DNA from: Gammaproteobacteria bacterium
GTDB taxonomy: Bacteria; Pseudomonadota; Gammaproteobacteria; Enterobacterales; Alteromonadaceae
NCBI GenBank assembly: GCA_027484495.1
Contig: JAIXSW010000150.1
Coordinates: 1-5,314, forward strand
Direction of reading: 5' to 3'
Length of the DNA: 5,314 nucleotides
Shown here in pieces: positions 1 to 5,314 of this stretch; positions within the stretch are counted from its first letter, which is position 1, and each line of letters opens with the position of its first letter. The translations under genes and the position numbers were made by a program. Below the pieces are notes generated by a model, which searched no databases, was not told where the DNA came from, and saw only the letters and a list, made by a program, of their open reading frames with translations.

Positions 1-279
1 AACCCAATAAGGCTTGGAATACCATTTAGCTATACGCTTCTCTATATGCTCTTTGTCATAGCCCCAATCTGGCATTAACACCCATAACATGCACGGAATT
101 AACAAAAAACTATCAAATGCAAAAGAACCACAAACATCTCTAATTATTACACGATTAACAATATTCCAATCTTGACACTTTGCATGAACTTTAATTGCAT
201 ATTCAGGATAATCATTTTCTTCAAGTCCGATTTCTGTCCATGCGTAAGACATTACATCCCAGATTTCAAATTTTTCCAT
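1..279 (-). CDS. Integron cassette-encoded hypothetical protein (3' end outside window)
   Basis: An open frame of 93 codons runs from ATG (279-277) to the left edge without a stop, so the C-terminus is missing. The product starts MEKFEIWDVMSYAW, is acidic near the N-terminus, rich in Trp and aromatic residues, and has no signal peptide. A Leu/Met/Trp-rich stretch around residues 58-70 is too short and polar-flanked to call a membrane segment. Its layout (an IWDVMSYAW-like start, acidic LEEND segment, then DWGYDKEHIEKRI) vaguely recalls the small DUF7079-type proteins of bacteria, but this is recall from pattern only and is weak. The gene is much more AT-rich than the genes to the right, as is usual for cassette genes. 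The start lies 15 bases inside the cassette boundary at 294/295. The only Shine-Dalgarno-like bases are the AGG of the core site, about 10 bases upstream. An in-frame ATG at 303-301 inside attI would add eight residues. Function unknown. Confidence 0.72.
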   Translation of the reverse strand, partial: MEKFEIWDVMSYAWTEIGLEENDYPEYAIKVHAKCQDWNIVNRVIIRDVCGSFAFDSFLLIPCMLWVLMPDWGYDKEHIEKRIAKWYSKPYWV

Positions 280-294
280 GCTAGCGATACCTAA
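1..294 (-). mobile_element. First gene cassette of the integron array (partial)
   Basis: On the minus strand the sequence GTTAGGT at 295-289 matches the integron core site GTTRRRY exactly. In integrons the crossover falls between its G and first T, so the inserted cassette would begin at base 294. The cassette carries one ORF oriented away from intI, which is the normal direction for expression from an integron promoter. Base composition changes visibly at this junction, from mixed to AT-rich. The cassette's attC site, expected just after the ORF stop, would lie beyond the left edge, so the cassette cannot be proved complete. The call rests on the core site, its position next to intI, and gene polarity. 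Confidence 0.68.
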
Positions 295-360
295 CAATTT
301 CATCAAAAGGAAAAACCACGCTTTTAAGCAGGGGTAACCCTTTTGAGTTTTTTTAACATC
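289..360 (-). other. attI: Putative integron attI recombination site
   Basis: This is the intergenic region just upstream of intI and directly abutting the first cassette, where attI sits in all known integrons. The right-hand core box is GTTAGGT (295-289, minus strand). Further from the cassette, the minus strand has GTTACCC (338-332, inside a near-palindrome GGGTTACCC) and GTTAAAA (357-351). These resemble half-sites and could be the accessory integrase-binding direct repeats, but attI sites are poorly conserved between integrons. A clear left box opposite GTTAGGT is not recognisable, which is common in attI. The outer limit given is approximate. Confidence 0.6.
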
Positions 361-365
361 CTGCA

Positions 366-394
366 ACGCTACCGTAAAAATTCATCAATCTCAA
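366..394 (-). promoter_or_regulatory. Candidate cassette promoter (Pc)
   Basis: On the minus strand TTGAGA (394-389) is followed after 17 bases by TAGCGT (371-366). The -35 is good, but the -10 matches only three of six consensus bases. It points toward the cassette and lies about 90 bases before its ATG, a fitting place for an integron Pc. Another weak pair, TTATCA with TATCCT at 16-base spacing, lies further upstream (about 437-464). Neither is strong, and a Pc could also lie elsewhere in attI or inside intI. Confidence 0.22.
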
Positions 395-456
395 GCCTTT
401 GGCTGCTCGGGTTTTGTGATGGGCGGTGCAAAGCGAGGATAAACCCGCCAAGTTAT

Positions 457-485
457 TTGATAACACTTAATTTACATTCTACAGT
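457..485 (+). promoter_or_regulatory. Candidate intI promoter (Pint)
   Basis: TTGATA (457-462) and TACAGT (480-485) are separated by exactly 17 bases, with five and four of six consensus matches. Transcription would begin around 491-493, giving a leader of some 20 bases that contains the ribosome-binding AAGGA (504-508). The TACAGT element resembles one half of a LexA box, but the opposite CTG half is absent, so SOS control, known for many integron integrases, is not supported by this sequence. Confidence 0.42.
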
Positions 486-514
486 CTTGTTTTCTCTAAC
501 GACAAGGAACCGTC

Positions 515-1504
515 ATGGCATCGATGTTTTTAACTCAAGTCCGCGACTACATGATGGCGCGGCGCTACGCCAAGCGCACCATTGATACCTATCTGCATTG
601 GATTAAGTTTTTTATCCTGTTTCACAAGAAACGGCATCCGGCGCAGCTGGCAGAACCGGAAGTGGAAGCATTTTTAACCTGGTTGGCAGTTGAGCGGCAT
701 GTCGCTTTTAAAACGCAGGCCACTGCCTTAAACGCCCTCGCCTTTTTGTATCGCCATATCGTGCAACGCCCCTTGTCGCTACAGCTCAATTTTAATCCTG
801 CCAAAACACCGCAGAAGTTACCTGTGGTGCTGACGCGCCCCGAGGTTGCCGCTTTGTTTCGTTGGATAGAACCCAAATACAAATTATTGGCCCAATTGAT
901 GTACGGCAGTGGTTTGCGCTTGATGGAGGCGGTGCGGCTGCGCGTCAAAGACATCGATTTTGACTATTTGTCGGTGATGGTGTGGCAAGGCAAAGGCAAT
1001 AAAAACCGGCGGGTGACACTGGCGATGGAGCTCACCCCCAGCTTGAAGCAGCAAATCACGGCCGTGCAATTATTCTGGCAGGCTGATTTACAGAACCCAG
1101 TCTATGCCGGGGTATGGCTGCCCTTTGCGCTCGCGTTAAAATATCCAGCCGCGCCAAAGGAGCTCACCTGGCACTATTTATTCCCGTCCGGGCAACTGAG
1201 TAAAGATCCACAAGCAAACTGCATCCGCCGGCATCATCTCGACGAATCCTGCGTCCGGCAGGCCATCAAAATTGCCGCGAAAAAAGCCGGGATTGGCAAA
1301 AACGTCACTTGCCACACCCTTAGACACTCATTTGCGACGCACTTATTAGAATCCGGCGCCGATATCCGCACCGTGCAGGAACAGCTCGGTCATAGCGATG
1401 TGAAAACCACGCAGATTTATACCCATGTATTAAGCCGGGGCGGTAACGCAGTCAAAAGCCCGTTGAGTTTATTGTTGCATGGTGGGGATGGTGGTTCGGT
1501 TTGA
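515..1504 (+). CDS. intI: Integron integrase IntI (tyrosine recombinase)
   Basis: A 329-residue site-specific recombinase that inserts and excises gene cassettes by attI x attC and attC x attC recombination. The N-terminal SAM-like core-binding domain covers roughly residues 5-85 and the catalytic domain 100-310. Active-site residues are all present: Arg135 in GSGLR, Lys160 in QGKGNKNR, His267 and Arg270 in CHTLRHSFATH, His293 in LGHSD, and the nucleophile Tyr302 in IYTHV. The segment around 205-242 (KYPAAP, LTWHYLFPS, IRRHHLDE) is the extra patch that separates IntI from XerC/D and phage integrases, because it is needed to bind folded single-stranded attC. The C-terminus GGNAVKSPLSLL also follows IntI1. 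Length fits the family (about 320-340), with no frameshift or stop, so the enzyme is probably active. ATG 515 is chosen because AAGGA lies six bases upstream. The gene is divergent from the first cassette and convergent with the acyltransferase gene. It resembles chromosomal integron integrases rather than being an IntI1 copy. Confidence 0.96.
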   Translation: MASMFLTQVRDYMMARRYAKRTIDTYLHWIKFFILFHKKRHPAQLAEPEVEAFLTWLAVERHVAFKTQATALNALAFLYRHIVQRPLSLQLNFNPAKTPQKLPVVLTRPEVAALFRWIEPKYKLLAQLMYGSGLRLMEAVRLRVKDIDFDYLSVMVWQGKGNKNRRVTLAMELTPSLKQQITAVQLFWQADLQNPVYAGVWLPFALALKYPAAPKELTWHYLFPSGQLSKDPQANCIRRHHLDESCVRQAIKIAAKKAGIGKNVTCHTLRHSFATHLLESGADIRTVQEQLGHSDVKTTQIYTHVLSRGGNAVKSPLSLLLHGGDGGSV

Positions 1505-1510
1505 ATTGGA

Positions 1511-1533
1511 TGGGTAGGCGAGAGGCCTACTCA
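1511..1533. terminator. Hairpin just after intI, possible terminator
   Basis: TGGGTAGGC (1511-1519) pairs with GCCTACTCA (1525-1533) through nine base pairs including one G-T wobble, with a five-base loop. It begins seven bases after the intI stop. On the plus strand it is followed by AAAA rather than a run of T. On the minus strand it is followed by a mixed sequence, but TTTTGA stands before it. It could still end transcription from either side, but it is not a canonical intrinsic terminator. Confidence 0.35.
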
Positions 1534-1576
1534 AAATCTACGGCGTGTGACGCCCAGCGGGCTTCGCTTGCGCGTA

Positions 1577-1601
1577 CCTACGGTCAGCTCAAGACCGTAG
1601 G
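1577..1601. repeat. Perfect 9-bp inverted repeat between convergent genes
   Basis: CCTACGGTC (1577-1585) and GACCGTAGG (1593-1601) form a perfect stem with a seven-base loop, 19 bases past the acyltransferase stop. Flanking bases (GCGGGC at 1557-1562 and GCCCGC at 1601-1606) can pair to make a larger alternative structure, and GGCGT/ACGCC lies near 1542-1554. No T-tract follows on either strand. Together with the neighbouring hairpin it fills the gap between intI and the acyltransferase gene. It may be a terminator or a dispersed palindromic repeat. Confidence 0.5.
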
Positions 1602-1620
1602 CCCGCGCAGCTTGCTCCCA

Positions 1621-2622
1621 CTATAACTGCAGCAAAAACGGCGAAGCGCTCTCTTGCAGTGCAACAAAGTCGGCTTTGCAGCTCAAGCCGTGCCAGTTGA
1701 TTTCAATCAGGCTTTGCGCCACGGCGCCGCCAAGTGCGGTACCGGGGCCAAGCAGAATCAGCTGGTCCGGCGCGAATTCGCGCACCGCCACTTGCACTGC
1801 GGTTTTAAAGTCGTAATCGCTGCTAACCTGGCTTTGGAAGGTGTAATACCTGAGCAGCTCCGGGTTCACTGGTAAATCCGGCCAGATGTGGCCTTGCCCG
1901 TCAATCAGCGGCAGTTTCGGCTGATTAAAATAGCTGGCGTCAAAGCGGGCTAATGCCTGATCGGACGCATCCTGCATCAGCGGGCTGTGAAAGGCGCTAT
2001 GGCCAGCCAGTTGCATCGGGAAGCGCTCGTCGACCGGCGGTAACTGCGCTAAGGCCTGCTTCACCGCTGGTGTAGTGCCGGACAGCACCGCATAACCGCC
2101 ATACTGAATCGAGCGGTACATGCCGGGGATGTTCAGCGCCGCCGCCACTGCTGCTAAGCGCGTTGCATCCGGTTGCCAAAGTTCGTTCAGTACCGGGTAA
2201 ATCAGCTGGCCACCGGTATCGCCGTTGATGCCTTTGCAGTTGGCGGTTAAGCCCGCCATCGCCGACATGATCTCCGTGCCGCTGTCGACATCCCACACAC
2301 CGGCACAGCTCAGCGCGGTGTACCAGCCCATCGAATTGCCGGTGACGGCCACCACTTCATACTCGCCCGGGTTGATGGCGTTAAACTGGCAGAGGCCGGC
2401 GGCATAAATCAGCGCGGCGTTATTAACCGGTAACTGATGGCGCGCTGGCAGGTATTTGTCGGCGCTGTCGAGCGCAGACACGGTTTCCAGCCCAAGCTGC
2501 GCCCGCACCCGGTCGATTTGATTTAATAACGTGCTGTCGTAAAACGGCTTTAAACAACCAAATTCATTTTTCTGATAAGTGCCCCGGCCCGGGCAAATCA
2601 CTACCGCAGTTTTTTTGCTCAT
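1621..2622 (-). CDS. FabD-like acyltransferase (acyl-CoA/ACP transacylase family)
   Basis: A 333-residue cytoplasmic protein of the malonyl-CoA:ACP transacylase fold, close in length to FabD (about 310). The nucleophile elbow is GNSMG with Ser97, in place of the usual GHSLG. The catalytic His is probably His212 in SAFHSPLM, which resembles the AFHSPLM of polyketide-synthase acyltransferases. LGPG (291-294) near the end matches the GPG of FabD. The N-terminal PGRG (11-14) stands where FabD has PGQG of the oxyanion hole. The arginine that holds the malonyl carboxylate (Arg117 in E. coli FabD, in LRGKFMQ) falls on SGTEIMS here, with no Arg, so a substrate without a free carboxylate is inferred. 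The ATG overlaps the stop of the upstream E1 gene as ATGA, with GGAG seven bases before it (2633-2630), indicating translational coupling. The main housekeeping fabD is normally in a fab cluster, so this is more likely a specialised paralogue. Its acyl donor and acceptor are unknown. Confidence 0.85.
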   Translation of the reverse strand: MSKKTAVVICPGRGTYQKNEFGCLKPFYDSTLLNQIDRVRAQLGLETVSALDSADKYLPARHQLPVNNAALIYAAGLCQFNAINPGEYEVVAVTGNSMGWYTALSCAGVWDVDSGTEIMSAMAGLTANCKGINGDTGGQLIYPVLNELWQPDATRLAAVAAALNIPGMYRSIQYGGYAVLSGTTPAVKQALAQLPPVDERFPMQLAGHSAFHSPLMQDASDQALARFDASYFNQPKLPLIDGQGHIWPDLPVNPELLRYYTFQSQVSSDYDFKTAVQVAVREFAPDQLILLGPGTALGGAVAQSLIEINWHGLSCKADFVALQESASPFLLQL

Positions 2623-4817
2623 TTTTCTGCTCCATGCAACTTTAACGCTGCCTCAACAATGGCGCCTTTTGACGGCAACACGTGATAAGCCGCAGCGCCA
2701 AGCGGGATAAAACTGTCTTCGGCGCAAAGCCGGCTGATGTGATAGCGGTTTGGCTGAAGCTCGTGTAGCGCGGTAAACAACTCCTCACTGAGGCTACCGC
2801 GTTTGCGGCATTCATCAACAATCAGCACTTTGCGGCAATCGCCAATCGCGGCAGCGATTTTGTCGGCATGCAGCGGCACTAAATAGCGGATATCCAGCAC
2901 GCGGGCGCGAATGCCCTGTGCCGCCAGTTCCTGTTGTGCCTGGCGCGACAGATAAAAGCCGTTGGCGTAGCTGACTATCACTAAATCGGCTGCTGCAGTC
3001 GCATCAGCTTCCACCACAGCAGGCGTGCCAAATTCTGGCAACGCCGCATCGGGCGCTGGCAATTCAAAGGTCCAGCCGTTATCGCCGGGTGCATGTAAAT
3101 CGCGCGTCATATAAAGCGCAATCGGCTCTAAAAACACCACTAAACGGTTGTCGCGATACGCCAGCTCGACGGCCTGACGCAGCAATAACGCGGCGTCTGC
3201 CCCATTCGACGGGCAAATTAGCAGCAGGCCCGGAATGTCGCGGAATACGGCAAAGCTGTTGTCATTGTGGAAATGACCACCAAAACCGCGCTGATAGGCA
3301 AGGCCGGCAATACGCACCACCATCGGGTTTTGGTATTGGCCATTGGAGAAAAACGGCAGCGTCGCCGCTTCGCCGCGGATTTGGTCTTCGGCGTTATGCA
3401 CATAAGCCAGGAACTGAATTTCCGGCATGGCCAGCAAGCCCTGCTGCGCCGCACCAATACCGAGGCCCAAAATACTTTGTTCATCCAAAAGCGTGTTAAT
3501 GACGCGGTTCGGGCCATATTGCTGCACCAATTGCTGCGTCACGCCATAGACGCCACCTTTTTTACCGACGTCTTCGCCCATCATCACCGCCGTTGGATAG
3601 CGGGCGAAAATCTCGTGCAGCGTCCAGTTAATCAGCTTCGCCATATGCTGCGGCTTGCCGAGGTTATGTTTATCAAAACCAAGCGCTGTGCTGCGATCTG
3701 CCAGAGGCAGCAACGGCTTGCCACTCGGTGGCGGCACGATGGATTTCATCACTGCGGCCGCATCCGGCAGCTTCGGTCTTTGCGTGGCTTCAAAAGCGAC
3801 GCGGGCAATTTGCTGGTCCAGATGAGCAATCTGCGCCGCCAGCTGCTCAGCGGTTTCGACGCCGCGGCTTAGCAGCAACGCGGTGGCGTACAGCAGCGGG
3901 TCTTGCTCCAGTTCGCCTTCGATTTGTTCTTTTTTCCGATACGCCACTTCGGCATCGGCACCGGCGTGGCCAAACAGCCGGTAGGTTTTTAAATGTAAGA
4001 GCGCCGGTTTGCGTTTGCTACGAACAAACTCGACCGCCGCCTGCGCCGCGCTGTACACATCGCCCAAATCGCGCGAATCGGCGGTGAAGGTTTGCATATG
4101 CGGCGACAAACTATGCGCAATCCAGCCGCAAGGCGTTGGTGTCGAAATGCCTAAGCCATTGTCTTCACACAAAAACAGTACCGGCACCGGCACATGTTGG
4201 TAATCGGCCCAGCAGGCGGCATTAATCGCGCCCTGCGCGGTGGAATGATTGGCCGAGGCATCGCCAAAGCTACACACCGCAATAGCGCCATGCGGCCAGT
4301 TGCCGTCGATGCCCAAACGCTCGGATAAATCGATGGCAAAACCAGTCGCGACCGCTTTGGGTAAATGCGAGGCAATGGTCGAGGTTTGTGGCGGCACACA
4401 GAGCGGCAAACTGCCTAACACCTTGTGGCGGCCGCCGGAGATCGGGTCGTCGCTCGATGCGGCGAAACTCAGCAGCATGTCATACAGCGGCGTGCTGCCG
4501 TTTAATTGCTTGCTGCGCTCGACAAAAAAGGCACCGCTGCGATAGTGCAAAAACGCCGGATCGGTGCGGTTTAACACATGCGCCACCACCGCATTGGCTT
4601 CGTGCCCGCTACTGCCGATGGTGTAAAAACTCTGGCCTTTGGCCTGTAACAGGCGCGAGCGTAAATCGAGCAGCCGGCTTTGCAGCATCGACTGAAAGAT
4701 TTGCGCCAGCACTGGCGTTGGTAGATGGTCGGCGCTGGAGACCGGAGTTGGTAAGCGGCCGTCACGCACGCGTTGCAGGTAGCTGACTGCCCACGGATGG
4801 AATTCTTGCTGGCTCAT
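2619..4817 (-). CDS. Fused alpha/beta E1 component of a 2-oxoacid dehydrogenase (ThDP-dependent)
   Basis: A 732-residue protein joining an E1-alpha part (about 35-320) and an E1-beta part (about 385-725) through a linker containing VPPPSGKP. Such enzymes use thiamine diphosphate to decarboxylate a 2-oxo acid and pass the acyl group to a lipoyl E2. Alpha landmarks: HYRSG (91-95), GGRHKVLGS (128-136), the cofactor motif GDAS (185-188) with the metal ligand Asn220 in CEDNGLGIST, and KTYRLFGHAGAD (277-288). Beta landmarks: MGEDVGKKGGVYG (413-425), LLDEQSILGLGIG with Glu446 likely the ThDP-activating Glu, AEDQIRGEAA (477-486), and GGHFHND (513-519). Two things are odd: GDG has become GDA, and about five extra residues separate it from Asn220. 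The fusion exceeds the 660-690 residues usual for Bacteroidetes-type fusions. ATG 4817 is supported by AAGGA six bases upstream. The substrate (branched-chain, pyruvate or other) cannot be told from sequence. No E2 or E3 gene is visible. It overlaps the acyltransferase start. Confidence 0.93.
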   Translation of the reverse strand: MSQQEFHPWAVSYLQRVRDGRLPTPVSSADHLPTPVLAQIFQSMLQSRLLDLRSRLLQAKGQSFYTIGSSGHEANAVVAHVLNRTDPAFLHYRSGAFFVERSKQLNGSTPLYDMLLSFAASSDDPISGGRHKVLGSLPLCVPPQTSTIASHLPKAVATGFAIDLSERLGIDGNWPHGAIAVCSFGDASANHSTAQGAINAACWADYQHVPVPVLFLCEDNGLGISTPTPCGWIAHSLSPHMQTFTADSRDLGDVYSAAQAAVEFVRSKRKPALLHLKTYRLFGHAGADAEVAYRKKEQIEGELEQDPLLYATALLLSRGVETAEQLAAQIAHLDQQIARVAFEATQRPKLPDAAAVMKSIVPPPSGKPLLPLADRSTALGFDKHNLGKPQHMAKLINWTLHEIFARYPTAVMMGEDVGKKGGVYGVTQQLVQQYGPNRVINTLLDEQSILGLGIGAAQQGLLAMPEIQFLAYVHNAEDQIRGEAATLPFFSNGQYQNPMVVRIAGLAYQRGFGGHFHNDNSFAVFRDIPGLLLICPSNGADAALLLRQAVELAYRDNRLVVFLEPIALYMTRDLHAPGDNGWTFELPAPDAALPEFGTPAVVEADATAAADLVIVSYANGFYLSRQAQQELAAQGIRARVLDIRYLVPLHADKIAAAIGDCRKVLIVDECRKRGSLSEELFTALHELQPNRYHISRLCAEDSFIPLGAAAYHVLPSKGAIVEAALKLHGAEK

Positions 4818-4881
4818 CGGAAGTCCTTGGTTTTATTATTTTATTTGCCAAAGCTATCACTGGGAGCCGAGTCCGGAGCAA

Positions 4882-4986
4882 AGCGGTGGCGGGTTTGTAA
4901 CGCAGACACGCCGTAAACCCATCCATGGGGGCTCCTCTGCGGCGTCCCTGCCGCAGAGGGTCTGCTTTTACAAATCCCACACCGCT
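4882..4986. repeat. 105-base imperfect palindrome, probable dispersed repeat
   Basis: The outer arms 4882-4907 and 4960-4986 are inverted copies of each other: both begin AGCGGTG on their own strand, share TTTGTAA, and end GCAGAC, with a few mismatches and single-base gaps. Inside, CCTCTGCGGC (4934-4943) and GCCGCAGAGG (4950-4959) form a perfect 10-bp stem with a six-base loop, preceded by CCATCCATGG. The element fills the gap between the gcdH stop and the start of the E1 gene. Similar palindromes with a CATCCATGG-type core and CATCCCTG-type loop are, as I recall, scattered between genes in marine gammaproteobacteria, but I cannot count copies here. It may also end transcription from gcdH, though no T-run follows the stem on the minus strand. 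Confidence 0.7.
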
Positions 4987-5065
4987 CTATAGTCGCGTTA
5001 TCTGCATTGAGATTTGCAAAACCGCGTTTTTACAGCTCACCAGTCTTTCAAAAAATCAAAAAAGA

Positions 5066-5314
<249 letters not shown>

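Noticed and set aside
469..484. LexA box in the intI promoter
   Set aside because: Only the TACAG half is present. The left CTG half is missing, so it does not meet CTG-N10-CAG.
343..585. Plus-strand 80-codon ORF overlapping attI and the intI start
   Set aside because: It overlaps the well-supported intI start in another frame, has no ribosome site, and covers the attI and promoter region. The translation resembles no protein family.
1505..1620. attC site downstream of intI
   Set aside because: There are hairpins but no paired RYYYAAC and GTTRRRY boxes, and cassettes are expected on the other side of intI.
3267..3872. 201-codon plus-strand ORF opposite the E1 gene
   Set aside because: It lies antisense within the E1-alpha/beta coding region, whose motifs are clear. 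It is a long shadow frame caused by GC-rich codon bias.
4818..4881. Promoter of the E1 operon
   Set aside because: AT-rich sequence (AAATAAAATAATAAAA on the minus strand) is suggestive, but no -35 at proper spacing could be found, so no promoter is called.
5018..5065. Intrinsic terminator after gcdH
   Set aside because: T-rich stretches follow the stop on the minus strand, but the only stem (AAAAC/GTTTT with a three-base loop) is weak and AT-rich and does not precede a T-run properly.

Overview
The window looks like a chromosomal stretch from a gammaproteobacterium, probably of the Alteromonadales/Chromatiales kind. This rests on a glutaryl-CoA dehydrogenase tail, GC-rich housekeeping-type coding on the right, and a sedentary-integron-type integrase. 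The exact genus cannot be fixed from the sequence.

Left part (1-1504): the head of an integron. A complete integron integrase gene (intI, 515-1504, +) has all six tyrosine-recombinase active-site residues and the IntI-specific extra segment. Upstream and divergent from it is an intergenic attI region (about 289-381). Next to that, on the minus strand, is the first gene cassette. It is AT-rich, begins at a GTTAGGT core site (289-295), and carries an ORF whose ATG lies only 15 bases from the crossover point and which runs off the left edge. The polarity (intI pointing away from attI, cassette gene transcribed in the opposite direction) is that of a functional integron. An in-frame ATG inside attI reads through the junction into the cassette ORF, reminiscent of ORF-11 in class 1 integrons.

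Middle (1505-1620): the gap between the convergent intI and acyltransferase genes, filled with inverted repeats that could serve as bidirectional terminators.

Centre-right (1621-4817, minus strand): a two-gene operon with an ATGA overlap. First comes a fused alpha+beta E1 component of a thiamine-diphosphate-dependent 2-oxoacid dehydrogenase. It is followed by a FabD-like acyltransferase that keeps the Ser and His of the catalytic pair but seems to lack the arginine that binds the malonyl carboxylate. No E2 or E3 gene is visible, so the pair may act as an unusual acyl-producing and acyl-transferring unit rather than as a standard dehydrogenase complex.

Right (4818-5314): an intergenic region dominated by a 105-base imperfect palindrome with a perfect 10-bp inner hairpin, probably a dispersed repeat. 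It is followed by the 3' end of a glutaryl-CoA dehydrogenase gene (minus strand, running off the right edge).

The most noteworthy content is the integron platform with its first cassette and the E1-fusion/acyltransferase pair.
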